This document shows, piece by piece, positions 1 to 7,471 of a DNA stretch of 64,000 nt (positions within the stretch are counted from its first letter, which is position 1; every line of letters begins with the position of its first letter). The DNA is from an uncultured Prevotellaceae bacterium (GTDB taxonomy: Bacteria > Bacteroidota > Bacteroidia > Bacteroidales > Bacteroidaceae): NCBI GenBank assembly GCA_900318815.1, contig ONMA01000001.1, positions 300,210 through 364,209 on the forward strand, in the 5' to 3' direction. Made by a program: the position numbers and the translations under genes. The notes beneath the pieces were generated by a model. The model was not told where the DNA came from. It saw only the letters and a program-made list of their open reading frames with translations, and ran no database searches.

Positions 1-943
1 CTGTGGGCTGTGCCGATTCCATCGCATGGCTGTTCACGTTCACCTTTATCAGTCCCTTGCGGTTAGTGGCTACCCAGATGTTGCCTTTGCGGTCGGCGGC
101 AATGTCGTTCACGGTGTTGTCCACGTTGTTGCCGGTCAGTTCCAGCTGGTCGCCGATGGTGGTGTTCCATACGTTCTTCTTCTTGTCGAGCACGAAGAGC
201 GTGCCCTGACCGTAGAGCCAGATATTGTCCATCTGGTCGGCAAATACTTTCAGCGATGTCGAGGAGCGCAGTTTCTTCTTGTAGATTTCCTCGTTTTTCC
301 ATACGATGAACTGCTGGTGCAGGGCGTCAAGGCAAATGATGCGCCCGTCGGAATAGACCATGATGGCTCCGTCCTTGCATTCGCCTATGCTGCAGATGTC
401 GCCCGTGGGAATGCTGTTGCTGTCGTCGGCCATCAGGAAGTCAACATTGATTTGCTGCTGTGTGTTGAAGCAAACCACCTTTTTCCTGGGTATGTAGGCC
501 CATATATTAAGATGGCTGTCTATGTAGACGATGGAGGGCATGTCGTCGATGCCCATCCGCTTGTAGTTCTGGTTCATGTCCCGCTCGAAACTCTCGGTTT
601 GAGGGTTGTAAATGCAGTAGCCTGCCGGGGTCTGGATCCAAAGCGTTCCGTTTCGTTCTTCCTGTATGTCGTAAATATAACTGTTTGGTAATGAGGAACC
701 ATCCTGTGAATCGCTCTGGAAATGCTTAAACGAATAGCCGTCGTACCTGTAGAGACCTGCGGGAGTGCCCATCCACATGAAGCCTCGCGAGTCTTTCAAG
801 ATGGCATTGATTTGGCTGGAGGTGAGTCCGTCCTTGGCATCCAGGGTCTTGAACAGGAAACTGCTTGCTGCCATGTTGATGGCAGGCAAGGTGAGCAGGA
901 GTATGATGAAGAATCTTTTAGTGCTATTCATTGGCGAAGTCAT
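1..943 (-). CDS. Two-component regulator propeller sensor protein, N-terminal part (runs off the window)
   Basis: Reading from the ATG at 943 gives a signal-peptide-like start (MNSTKRFFIILLL) followed by beta-propeller repeats: DGLTSSQINAILKDSRG then GLYRYDGYSFKHF near the start, and DRKGNIWVATNRKGLIKVN near the window edge. These are typical of the periplasmic sensor half of Bacteroidetes hybrid two-component systems, which sense glycan fragments and control nearby genes. About 314 residues are visible; kinase, receiver and DNA-binding parts would lie outside. A second ATG at 931 (MNSTKRFF) is an equally good start. The gene ends up 17 bases downstream of kdsD on the same strand. Which output domain it carries cannot be seen, so a propeller protein without kinase remains possible. 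Confidence 0.8.
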   Translation of the reverse strand, partial: MTSPMNSTKRFFIILLLTLPAINMAASSFLFKTLDAKDGLTSSQINAILKDSRGFMWMGTPAGLYRYDGYSFKHFQSDSQDGSSLPNSYIYDIQEERNGTLWIQTPAGYCIYNPQTESFERDMNQNYKRMGIDDMPSIVYIDSHLNIWAYIPRKKVVCFNTQQQINVDFLMADDSNSIPTGDICSIGECKDGAIMVYSDGRIICLDALHQQFIVWKNEEIYKKKLRSSTSLKVFADQMDNIWLYGQGTLFVLDKKKNVWNTTIGDQLELTGNNVDNTVNDIAADRKGNIWVATNRKGLIKVNVNSHAMESAQPT

Positions 944-960
944 GATATTTATTATCTTTT

Positions 961-1908
961 TTATATCATGCAGGAGTAGTGGTCAACCACGCCGAGCAGC
1001 CGTTGTTCGTTGTCGACTACTAACACGGAGTGTACTTTATATCGTTGCATGATGTCCTGTATCTCGGTAATCTTGGTCTGTGGCGTAACCGTCTTGGGGG
1101 TTCTCGTCATGATGTCGGCCACTGTGTGGTCGAAGAACTTAGCCTGCCAGCGTTCCATTGCCCTGCGTATGTCGCCGTCGGTAATGAGTCCCACGATGCG
1201 GTGGTCCACTTCAGCCACACCAAGCCCTAATTTGCCTTTGCTCACGAGGATGATTGCCTCGCCAAGGTGCATGTCGGGTGGCAGTATGGGCATGTCGTCG
1301 CTTCGCATCACGTCCTGTGCGGTGGTCAGCAGACGTTTTCCTAATTCCCCGCCCGGATGGAACTGGGCGAAGTCTTGCGGACGGAAGTGACGTTTCTCTA
1401 TCAGGGCCACGGCCAGGGCATCGCCCATAGCAAGCTGGGCCATCGTCGAACTCGTAGGCGCAAGGTTCAGCGGACACGCCTCCTTGTCTACTTGCACGTG
1501 TATATGGCAGGTGGAATACTTTGCTAACAGCGACTGGGGGTTGCCGCTCATGCCGATGATGGGCACTTGCATGTGAAGCACCATCGGGATAAAGCGCAGC
1601 AGCTCGTCGGTCTGCCCGGAATTGGAGATGGCCAGCACCACGTCATCGTGGGTGATAACGCCCAGATCGCCATGATAGACATCGAGCGGGTTGATGAAGA
1701 ACGACGGGGTGCCCGTAGAAGAGAGCGTCGCGGCAATCTTGGCACCGATATGTCCGCTCTTGCCTACGCCCGTTACGATCACCTTGCCCAGACAGCCGTA
1801 CATGATTTCCACGGCCTGTTCAAAATGCTCGTCAAGCTGTGCGGCCAGTCTTCTCACGGCTTCAGCCTCTTCCAGTATGCATTGTATTCCGTATTCTCTT
1901 ATTGTCAT
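961..1908 (-). CDS. kdsD: D-arabinose-5-phosphate isomerase (KpsF/GutQ/KdsD family)
   Basis: The 315-residue product should interconvert ribulose-5-phosphate and arabinose-5-phosphate, the first committed step towards the lipopolysaccharide sugar KDO, in the cytoplasm. It shows a SIS domain (about residues 30-170, with VTGVGKSGHIGAK and ISNSGQTDELL) followed by two CBS domains (about 190-315, with GLITDGDIRRAM). FHPGGELGKRL is a strong family signature. The length is normal. It lies 26 bases after kdsA, and the two form a KDO operon. The last residues (VVDHYSCMI) deviate from the usual ending but the domain is complete. Confidence 0.93.
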   Translation of the reverse strand: MTIREYGIQCILEEAEAVRRLAAQLDEHFEQAVEIMYGCLGKVIVTGVGKSGHIGAKIAATLSSTGTPSFFINPLDVYHGDLGVITHDDVVLAISNSGQTDELLRFIPMVLHMQVPIIGMSGNPQSLLAKYSTCHIHVQVDKEACPLNLAPTSSTMAQLAMGDALAVALIEKRHFRPQDFAQFHPGGELGKRLLTTAQDVMRSDDMPILPPDMHLGEAIILVSKGKLGLGVAEVDHRIVGLITDGDIRRAMERWQAKFFDHTVADIMTRTPKTVTPQTKITEIQDIMQRYKVHSVLVVDNEQRLLGVVDHYSCMI

Positions 1909-1934
1909 AACGTTGAATCGTCGTGGGGAAGGAG

Positions 1935-2687
1935 TTAAAGAAGTTGCTTAATGAGACCTTCTAATTTGTCGAGTTCCAGCATGTTAGCGGCATCACTAAG
2001 TCCCTCGTCAGGGGTGGGGTGTACTTCCATGAAGTAGCCCGTGGCTCCAAATGCCTTGGCGGCCAGTGCCATCGGCTCCACAAAGCGACGGTCGCCACCC
2101 GTCTTCCCGTCCTTTGAGTCGGGACGTTGCACGCTGTGGGTACAGTCCATGATGACGGTAGGCACGATGTCGAGCATGTCGCGGATGTTCCTGAAGTCCA
2201 CCACCAAGTTGCCGTAGCCCATCATGTTGCCGCGTTCCGTCAGCCACACCTCGCCTGCGCCGGCTTCCTGGGCCTTTTCAACGGGGTATTTCATGTCGCG
2301 CCCCGACAGGAACTGGGCTTTCTTGATGTTCACCGTCTTGCCCGTCCTGGCTGCGGCAACCAGCAAGTCGGTCTGCCTGCAGAGGAATGCCGGTATCTGA
2401 ATGACGTCGCAAACCTCGCTTACTGGTGCAGCCTGCCAAGCCTCGTGAATGTCGGTCAGTATCTGCAGTCCGTATTTACTCTTCACGTCGGCCAGCATCT
2501 GCAGTCCTTTCTCAAGGCCGGGGCCGCGAAAGGAGTGCAGAGATGTACGGTTGGCCTTGTCGAACGAGGCCTTGAATATGATTTCAGTACCTAATTTCTT
2601 GTTGATGTCAACTAACTTCCCGGCCACTGTGTCCAACAGTTCAGCCGATTCTATCACGCAGGGGCCTGCAATAAACTTTGTTCTCAT
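1935..2687 (-). CDS. kdsA: 3-deoxy-8-phosphooctulonate synthase (KDO-8-phosphate synthase)
   Basis: The enzyme condenses phosphoenolpyruvate with arabinose-5-phosphate to give KDO-8-phosphate. Signature stretches are IAGPCVIES at the N-terminus, FKASFDKANRTS, LTDIHE, QIPAFLCRQTDLL and MDCTHSVQRP. The protein has 250 residues, shorter than the roughly 280 of E. coli, mainly at the N-terminus, where the first strand leads directly into the IAGPC motif; this seems usual in the phylum. It is followed by kdsD, its substrate supplier, 26 bases on. A promoter-like pair of boxes lies 38-68 bases upstream (2725-2756). Confidence 0.95.
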   Translation of the reverse strand: MRTKFIAGPCVIESAELLDTVAGKLVDINKKLGTEIIFKASFDKANRTSLHSFRGPGLEKGLQMLADVKSKYGLQILTDIHEAWQAAPVSEVCDVIQIPAFLCRQTDLLVAAARTGKTVNIKKAQFLSGRDMKYPVEKAQEAGAGEVWLTERGNMMGYGNLVVDFRNIRDMLDIVPTVIMDCTHSVQRPDSKDGKTGGDRRFVEPMALAAKAFGATGYFMEVHPTPDEGLSDAANMLELDKLEGLIKQLL

Positions 2688-2696
2688 AGTTTGTTA

Positions 2697-2756
2697 CAAA
2701 ATTACGTAATCCGTATAGTTTTTGCAAAATTACGTATTATTCTTTACATACGCAAG
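2697..2756 (-). promoter_or_regulatory. kdsA-kdsD promoter region
   Basis: On the minus strand TAATTTTG (2725-2732) is preceded by CTTG (2753-2756) with a 20-base spacer, close to the Bacteroidetes consensus TTTG-N19-21-TAnnTTTG. A second TAATTTTG (2697-2704) sits inside a direct repeat of CAAAATTACGTA, 9 bases from the start codon; it may be a second start site or just part of the duplication. Confidence 0.6.
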
Positions 2757-2785
2757 AATATTGTATTAATTTGAGCTAAAAAGAC

Positions 2786-2812
2786 GCGAAACGGTGGTTG
2801 ACCCCGTTTCGC
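2786..2812 (-). terminator. Terminator after the MFS gene
   Basis: GCGAAACGG and its complement CCGTTTCGC form a 9-bp stem with a 9-base loop two bases after the MFS stop codon. On the minus strand it is followed by a short T run (GTCTTTTTAG), as in a Rho-independent terminator. Confidence 0.75.
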
Positions 2813-2813
2813 A

Positions 2814-4082
2814 TCAACTCAAAATCTGCCTGCTTTCGAAGAATTGCCGGGTTTTTACGAAATAGAGCAGTACGCCGCAGCCATTGACCAAAGCCACGCT
2901 CCAGAATGCTGCCGAGTAACCGAGAAGCTCGGCAATGACACCACCTGCCAGTATGCCCAGTCCCATGCCTATGTCCCACGAAATCAGGATAGTACTGTTG
3001 GCTGTTCCTCTTTCGTTGTGGTGGGCCATGGAAATCATCATGTTCTGGAAAGCAGGCCATAGATGGCCGTTGCCTAAGCCGATGAGCAAAGCCGATGCGT
3101 AGTAGCCAAACAGGGTCAGTACCGACAGGCCAGGCAGGAAGAGATGCTCGATGGTGGGCATGAGGATGAAAAGCGTATAGCCCACTAATGAAATCACCAT
3201 GCCTTCGCTGGCATTATGGGTGAGCCGTCCCTGCCGAAGTGCCTTTCCCCCTTGCAGTCGTGAAAGGATGAGTCCGATGGAGCAGAGCATGAAGTAGGTT
3301 CCCGTCCCGCCCGTAATGCCCAGCCGCTCTTTGCCGTAGATGGCCAGATAGTTGCTCAGCACCCCGAAGCAGAAACCGAAGAACACCATGTTGGCACCTA
3401 ATAGCCAGCCCCGCAGCAGGAAGAAACGGTCGAGGGAGACAGACCTCCTCGGAAGGGGAGGCGAGCTTTGTTCGGGAATAGTACTGCCCTTCCCTTCAGG
3501 GGCCTTCACCGTTGCATCAACAGCCAGTCCCGTAGTGGCCACGATGAGTGCTATCCAGAAGAGCAGCGTGAAACTGCTCGTCTGATGGTAGATGAAGATG
3601 CCGATGGTGGGTGCAATGGCCATAGCCAGGTTGTTGCTCAGCCCGTAATAACCTATGCCCTCATTGCGTCTCGACGAGGGAAGCACGTCGATGGCCATTG
3701 TCGAGTTGGCCACCGTCAGCGCGCCGAACGGCCCTCCGTGCAGCGTCCTGACAATCGTAAACAGCAGGAGCGTGCTGGCTCCGAGATAGCCCGCGAAGAA
3801 CACGGCAAAGAACACATAGCACAAGAGCAGCACCTTCTTGCGGGGAAACGTGTCGACCACGTAGCCGCTGAAAGGGCGGAACAGCAAGGCGGTGATGGTG
3901 TAGCCAGAGAGTACCAGCCCTATCACGTCCTTGGTGGCGTGAAAGGTCTCACTCAGGTAGAGTGGCAGCAAGGGGGTTAAAACATAAAAGGCAAAGAACA
4001 GCGCGAAGTTCGCTGTCATTACCTTTATGTAATTAGGGTTCCACAAGGCTGCTTCTTCTATGTTCTTTGGCGAGCCAGGCAC
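2814..4082 (-). CDS. Major facilitator superfamily transporter
   Basis: The 422-residue protein has about 12 hydrophobic segments and the MFS loop 2-3 motif (GYVVDTFPRKKVLLL, about residues 73-87). A charged central linker (about 195-215, EGKGSTIPEQSSPPLPRRS) separates the two six-helix halves. It resembles the arabinose-efflux/multidrug type exporters, but the substrate cannot be read from the sequence. The gene begins 22 bases after the pheS stop on the same strand, so it is likely cotranscribed with pheS, and it ends at a clear terminator. Confidence 0.8.
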   Translation of the reverse strand: MPGSPKNIEEAALWNPNYIKVMTANFALFFAFYVLTPLLPLYLSETFHATKDVIGLVLSGYTITALLFRPFSGYVVDTFPRKKVLLLCYVFFAVFFAGYLGASTLLLFTIVRTLHGGPFGALTVANSTMAIDVLPSSRRNEGIGYYGLSNNLAMAIAPTIGIFIYHQTSSFTLLFWIALIVATTGLAVDATVKAPEGKGSTIPEQSSPPLPRRSVSLDRFFLLRGWLLGANMVFFGFCFGVLSNYLAIYGKERLGITGGTGTYFMLCSIGLILSRLQGGKALRQGRLTHNASEGMVISLVGYTLFILMPTIEHLFLPGLSVLTLFGYYASALLIGLGNGHLWPAFQNMMISMAHHNERGTANSTILISWDIGMGLGILAGGVIAELLGYSAAFWSVALVNGCGVLLYFVKTRQFFESRQILS

Positions 4083-4104
4083 AACGGGGATAAAAATTTA
4101 GGGC

Positions 4105-5160
4105 TTAAGCCGACTCAAATTCACGCAGGAACCGGGTGTCGTTCTCAGAGAACATGCGCAGGTCGCTCACGCGGTATTTCAGGTTGGTGATGCGCTCTAC
4201 GCCCATGCCAAAAGCATAGCCGCTGTAGAGCTTCGAGTCGATGCCGCATTCTTCCAGCACGTTCGGGTCTACCATGCCGCAGCCTAAGATCTCCACCCAG
4301 CCCGTATGCTTGCAGAAACCGCATCCTTCGCCGCCGCAGATGAAGCAGGATATGTCCATCTCGGCTGAAGGCTCGGTGAAGGGGAAGTAGCTGGGACGCA
4401 GACGAATCTTCGTGTCCGGGCCGAACATCTCGCGGGCAAAGCTCAGCAGCACCTGCTTCAGGTCGGTGAACGATACGTTCTTGTCGATGTAAAGGCCCTC
4501 CACCTGATGGAAGAAACAATGGGCTCGGGCCGTGATAGCCTCGTTGCGATAGACACGTCCCGGGCAGATGACGCGGATGGGGGCCGTCAGTTTGCCATCC
4601 TCCGTGTGCATCTTCTCCATCACGCGCGCCTGTACCGATGATGTATGCGAGCGCAGAAGGATATTCTTCGTCACGTCGTCGGGATGCTGTGAGATGAAGA
4701 ACGTGTCCTGCATGTCGCGTGCCGGATGGTCGGCGGCGAAGTTCATCCTGGTAAACACGTGCAGGTCGTCTTCCACCTCTGGCCCGTCGGCCAGCACGAA
4801 GCCCATGCGCGAGAAGATGTCGATAATCTCGTTGGTCACGATGGTGAGTGGATGGCGTGTGCCTAACTGGATGGGGTAGGGAGTGCGCGTCAGGTCAATG
4901 TTCTCGTCGCCTGCTTCCTGCGTCTGGCATTCTTCGCGCAGCTGGTTGATGCGCTCGGTGGCAAGCGTCTTCAATTCGTTGATTTTCATGCCGATAGTCT
5001 TCTTCTCGTCGGCGGCCACAGAGCGGAAGTCGTTCATCAGGGCAGTAATCTCGCCCTTCTTGCTCAGGTACTTCAGTCGCAGCTGCTCCACCTCTTCGGC
5101 ATTCTTTGCACTCAATGTCTGTACTTCTTTCAGAAGTTGGTCTATCTTGTCAAGAATCAT
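4105..5160 (-). CDS. pheS: Phenylalanine--tRNA ligase, alpha subunit
   Basis: PheS is the catalytic half of the alpha2-beta2 phenylalanyl-tRNA synthetase. The 351-residue product starts with the coiled-coil tRNA-binding arm (MILDKIDQLLKEVQTLSAK) and contains class II motif 2 (RVYRNEAITARAHCFFHQVEG) and motif 3 (GYAFGMGVERITNLKY). The open frame extends another 72 codons upstream, but the ATG at 5160 is preferred because family members begin here and the promoter boxes lie upstream of it. Its partner pheT is encoded separately at 41533, not next to it as in many bacteria. Confidence 0.96.
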   Translation of the reverse strand: MILDKIDQLLKEVQTLSAKNAEEVEQLRLKYLSKKGEITALMNDFRSVAADEKKTIGMKINELKTLATERINQLREECQTQEAGDENIDLTRTPYPIQLGTRHPLTIVTNEIIDIFSRMGFVLADGPEVEDDLHVFTRMNFAADHPARDMQDTFFISQHPDDVTKNILLRSHTSSVQARVMEKMHTEDGKLTAPIRVICPGRVYRNEAITARAHCFFHQVEGLYIDKNVSFTDLKQVLLSFAREMFGPDTKIRLRPSYFPFTEPSAEMDISCFICGGEGCGFCKHTGWVEILGCGMVDPNVLEECGIDSKLYSGYAFGMGVERITNLKYRVSDLRMFSENDTRFLREFESA

Positions 5161-5192
5161 GATATATAATGATAAAATTGCAATTTTGGCTG

Positions 5193-5226
5193 CAAAGGTA
5201 CAAAAATATTGTGAATATGCAGCAAA
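5193..5226 (-). promoter_or_regulatory. pheS promoter
   Basis: Minus-strand TACCTTTG (5193-5200) is preceded by TTTG (5223-5226), a 22-base spacing slightly wider than the consensus. It gives a 5' leader of about 25-30 bases. Confidence 0.65.
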
Positions 5227-5316
5227 TAAGCAAGCTGTTTTTGCCACTTTAAGAATATTTTTATATAATTGCCGTAATTTTTCAAGGATTCCTGCTGTCC
5301 GACACCTCCATCCGGA

Positions 5317-5403
5317 CACTTGAATTCTCGAGAGAATTTGAGTGTAAAGAACCTCTTTGTCTTTGCTAAATAGCATACTTGCTGCTCAATTCTCTCGAGA
5401 ATT
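5317..5403. repeat. Palindrome-flanked repeat R1, copy 1
   Basis: Two 16-base palindromes with an asymmetric 2-base centre, AATTCTC-GA-GAGAATT (5323-5338) and AATTCTC-TC-GAGAATT (5388-5403), lie in inverted orientation around a 49-base segment. A second copy at 48466-48546 is similar along its whole length but in the opposite orientation. There is no gene between pheS (5160) and the nuclease array (5689) other than these repeats. Confidence 0.75.
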
Positions 5404-5435
5404 TATCTGCAAATACGGCTTTTTCCCCCTCTTAA

Positions 5436-5530
5436 CCTGTCACCCTTCTGTCACCCTTGTCACCCTTACAAAAGGGTGCAAACGCCCTGTTTATCGGCAT
5501 TCTGTCACCCTGTCACCCTTTTTTGAAAAA
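5436..5530. repeat. TGTCACCC repeat R2, copy 1
   Basis: About 95 bases contain TGTCACCC four times (plus a GTCACCC) with an internal AAAGGGTGCA in reverse sense, ending in a T run. A nearly identical copy is at 48661-48757 and part of an inverted one at 48404-48435. The clustered motifs look like protein-binding iterons or a mobile-element end; the function is unknown. Confidence 0.75.
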
Positions 5531-5557
5531 AATGTAGTATAGGATAGCCTGTTACTC

Positions 5558-5595
5558 ATCTATGGGAAATGTTGACAACAAAGACTTCTTGAAAT
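5558..5595 (+). pseudogene. Remnant of a nuclease-array gene (unit 0)
   Basis: The stretch coding MGNVDNKDFLK joins two pieces found separately in the next gene: CATCTATGGGAAA (also at 5980-5992) and AACAAAGACTTCTTGAAA (also at 6186-6203). It abuts the leader of unit 1 directly, so a whole unit and its spacer seem to have been deleted here. Confidence 0.65.
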
Positions 5596-5610
5596 TTTTC
5601 TCCATTTTTC

Positions 5611-5662
5611 TTTGCCGATTTCGAATTTATTCGTAATTTTGCCCCAGTGCATTTCGATGCAC
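5611..5662 (+). promoter_or_regulatory. Array leader 1: promoter and UUCG hairpin
   Basis: TTTG (5611-5614), a 19-base spacer and TAATTTTG (5634-5641) match the Bacteroidetes promoter consensus exactly. Just after comes the hairpin GTGCAT-TTCG-ATGCAC (5647-5662), at or near the 5' end of the transcript. The same leader recurs before units 2, 3 and 4. Confidence 0.8.
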
Positions 5663-5688
5663 GTACTTTTAATTTGCTCTTCTACTAA

Positions 5689-6231
5689 ATGAAAGACATA
5701 TCACTTGAACTTGCAAAACTGCATGAGCTGACGGGTGCCGAGTTTATCCGCCAGTTGAAGTTGATTGTGTCCAGTAGTGAGTTCCATCCGGTGAAAGACG
5801 AGCAAGAAATCTATTCTGTTGGTGGTGAAAAGGGCGAAGACTACGAAAACTTGCTGAACGCGGCACGCAAAGCAGTAGGTCATGGCTATTGAGTGTATAT
5901 CCTGCCAAATCCAAAAGGTATCAGAACTGCCGATTTCATCTTGGTACAGCATGGCATCCTTAAAATGTATTATTTAAAGACCATCTATGGGAAATCCTCA
6001 GTCATGAGCCGCTTGAAAGAATCGGTAGGGCAAGCCAATCATATTCTATTGAATATGGCAACAGATTATAATGCGACGGCTTTAGCACGTTGTATCAAGA
6101 AGTATTATGAGATAAATCCGAATGCTGTGGAAGTTTTTGTATTCAAAGGCAACAAATCCATTTTGCTCAAACGTAGTTCTGTTGAAAACAAAGACTTCTT
6201 GAAAACTTTCATACGAAGATATAATCAATAA
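5689..6231 (+). pseudogene. CdiA-CT-like nuclease gene, unit 1, interrupted by a stop codon
   Basis: This is a paralogue of the intact gene at 6458. The first 63 codons are almost identical in DNA, then the sequences diverge. A TGA at 5890-5892 replaces an Arg codon (intact gene: GYRVF; here GY-stop-VY), and the frame resumes at once and runs to the normal end at 6231 (181 codons in all). The acidic residue of the putative catalytic pair is also changed: intact TADF...DLK, here TADF...YLK. Both changes point to loss of nuclease activity. A truncated 67-residue protein could still be made; readthrough cannot be excluded. Confidence 0.8.
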
Positions 6232-6254
6232 AAGGGCTGCAATGCAACCCTTTT
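6230..6254. terminator. Bidirectional terminator of unit 1
   Basis: AAAAGGG...CCCTTTT forms a stem with an inner TGC/GCA pair, flanked by A and T runs that would terminate transcription from either side. It overlaps the stop codon of unit 1. Its sequence differs from those of units 2 and 3 although the neighbouring spacer is conserved. Confidence 0.75.
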
Positions 6255-6327
6255 CAAAATGGAGTAGTGGCGATATGGTCTTGCTCCTCTCGGGATTCTG
6301 CCCGGATAGCCAGAACGTTTGTTCTGA
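6230..6327 (-). ncRNA. Candidate structured small RNA A, antisense side of unit 1, divergent to unit 2
   Basis: A minus-strand promoter with perfect consensus (TTTG 6361-6364, 20-base spacer, TATCTTTG 6333-6340) predicts a start near 6327. The transcript would fold into CAGAAC/GTTCTG, CGGG/CCCG and GGAG/CTCC stems and end in the symmetric hairpin at 6230-6254. Equivalent elements are at 7003-7098 and 7354-7471, with paired changes in the stems. Expression is inferred, not shown. Confidence 0.5.
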
Positions 6328-6380
6328 CAATGCAAAGATAAGAAGTTTTTCGTTTACCACCAAATTTTTCTCCACTTTTC

Positions 6381-6431
6381 TTTGTCGATTTCGAATTAAT
6401 TCGTAATTTTGCCCCGTGCATTTCGATGCAC
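6381..6431 (+). promoter_or_regulatory. Array leader 2: promoter and UUCG hairpin
   Basis: TTTG (6381-6384), 19 bases, TAATTTTG (6404-6411), then GTGCAT-TTCG-ATGCAC (6416-6431). It is back-to-back with the minus-strand promoter at 6333-6364. Confidence 0.8.
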
Positions 6432-6457
6432 ATACTTTTAATTTACTCTTCTACTAA

Positions 6458-7000
6458 ATGAAAGACATATCACTTGAACTTGCAAAACTGCATGAGTTGA
6501 CGGGTGCCGAGTTTGTCCGCCAGTTGAAGTTGATTGTGTCCAGTAGTGAGTTCCATCCAGTGAAAGACGAGCAAGAAATCTATTCTGTTGGCGGTGAAAA
6601 AGGCGAAGACTACGAAAACTTGCTGAACGCGGCACGCAAAGCAGTAGAAATAGGGTATCGTGTATTCATTCTTCCCAATCCATCTGGTATCAGAACGGCA
6701 GATTTTATATTTGAACGCAAAGGTGTCTATAAAATGTTTGACTTAAAAACGATTATAGGAAAGGGGTCTGTAGACAATAGACTTTCTGAATCTGTTGGAC
6801 AAAGTAACCGTGTTCTGTTAAACATCGCAACAGACTACAGGGCGGGATTGTTGGCACGTGCTATTCTTTCATTTTTTGAACGAAGCCATGAAGCTCGTGA
6901 AGTGGTTGTATTAAAGGGGAATAAATACATCTCTATAACAAGGCAAACTATTGTCGACAGAAATTTCATTATTTCCTTCTCAAAGAAGTACTACAAATAA
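6458..7000 (+). CDS. Predicted nuclease with CdiA-CT-like (PD-(D/E)XK type) domain, intact array member
   Basis: The 180-residue protein has no signal peptide. Residues 1-60 are nearly identical to unit 1; about 52-150 look like the nuclease domain of contact-dependent inhibition toxins: ENLLNAARKAVEIGYRVF, then GIRTADF (Asp), KMFDLKT (Asp-x-Lys) and a conserved SVGQSNRVLLNI helix. The Asp...Asp-x-Lys spacing fits a PD-(D/E)XK active site, which in known CdiA-CT proteins cuts tRNA or DNA. No adjacent protein resembling an immunity factor is visible. The leader, the terminator (7003-7026) and the divergent RNA candidates on both sides suggest control at the RNA level. The nuclease call is inference from motifs; the family is not certain. 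Confidence 0.6.
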   Translation: MKDISLELAKLHELTGAEFVRQLKLIVSSSEFHPVKDEQEIYSVGGEKGEDYENLLNAARKAVEIGYRVFILPNPSGIRTADFIFERKGVYKMFDLKTIIGKGSVDNRLSESVGQSNRVLLNIATDYRAGLLARAILSFFERSHEAREVVVLKGNKYISITRQTIVDRNFIISFSKKYYK

Positions 7001-7002
7001 CA

Positions 7003-7026
7003 AAAGAGCCAACGATGTGGCTCTTT
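7003..7026. terminator. Bidirectional terminator of unit 2
   Basis: AAAGAGCC (7003-7010) pairs with GGCTCTTT (7019-7026), 8 bp with an 8-base loop, two bases after the stop codon of the intact nuclease gene. Confidence 0.75.
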
Positions 7027-7098
7027 CAAAATGGAGTAGTGTCGATAAAGTCTTGCTCCTCTCGGAAGCTTACCGGTTAGCCAGAACGTTTGTTCTGA
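7003..7098 (-). ncRNA. Candidate structured small RNA B, divergent to unit 3
   Basis: The minus-strand promoter is TTTG (7132-7135), 20 bases, TATCTTTG (7104-7111). The predicted RNA has the same CAGAAC/GTTCTG first stem as RNA A, a shorter CGG/CCG second stem, a GGAG/CTCC third stem, and ends at the unit 2 terminator hairpin. Confidence 0.5.
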
Positions 7099-7151
7099 CA
7101 ATGCAAAGATAGGAATAATTTCGTTTCCCACCAAATTTTTCTCCATTTTTC

Positions 7152-7203
7152 TTTGCCGATTTCGAATTTATTCGTAATTTTGCCCCCGTGCATTGCGATG
7201 CAT
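7152..7203 (+). promoter_or_regulatory. Array leader 3: promoter and hairpin
   Basis: TTTG (7152-7155), 19 bases, TAATTTTG (7175-7182), then GTGCAT-TGCG-ATGCAT (7188-7203), a variant of the leader hairpin with a changed loop. Confidence 0.75.
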
Positions 7204-7241
7204 GTACATTTTTATTTGCTCATTTGTACATTGATTATTTC

Positions 7242-7355
7242 ATGGAAAACGGCATAACTGAGGAATTGGCTAAATTAAGGACTTTACGAGGTGCAGACTT
7301 CGTGGCACGCTCCACTTCATATTATAGAATTCTCAAAAATTATTATGAACAATAA
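7242..7355 (+). pseudogene. Internally deleted array member, unit 3 (37-codon ORF)
   Basis: The 37-residue frame begins MENGITEELAKLRTLRGADF, matching the N-terminus of units 1 and 2 (SLELAKLHELTGAEF), and ends YYRILKNYYEQ, like the C-terminal SFSKKYYK. The whole nuclease core is missing, without a frameshift. It keeps its leader and its own terminator, so a small peptide could still be expressed; that could be a remnant or have a role of its own. Confidence 0.65.
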
Positions 7356-7376
7356 AAGCCACCCATGGTGGCTTTT
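7354..7376. terminator. Bidirectional terminator of unit 3
   Basis: AAAAGCCACC (7354-7363) pairs perfectly with GGTGGCTTTT (7367-7376), overlapping the stop codon of the 37-codon frame. Confidence 0.75.
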
Positions 7377-7471
7377 AAAATAGTGGGTAGTGTCGATCAA
7401 GGCTTGCCCTCTCGGAATTCCAAGTTTATATACTTAGAAAATTTACCGGATAGTCAAAACATCAGCTTTGA
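7354..7471 (-). ncRNA. Candidate structured small RNA C, divergent to leader 4
   Basis: The minus-strand promoter is TTTG (7505-7508), 20 bases, TATATTTG (7477-7484). The first stem is GTCAAA/TTTGAC instead of CAGAAC/GTTCTG and the third is GGG/CCC instead of GGAG/CTCC: the sequence changes but pairing is kept. The middle loop is longer than in A and B and holds an extra stem (CTAAGT/ACTTGG). It ends at the unit 3 terminator. Confidence 0.5.

Noticed and set aside
26-691. Long plus-strand open frame of 221 codons
   Set aside because: It mirrors the minus-strand propeller sensor, whose translation shows clear repeats; the plus frame has no recognisable motifs.
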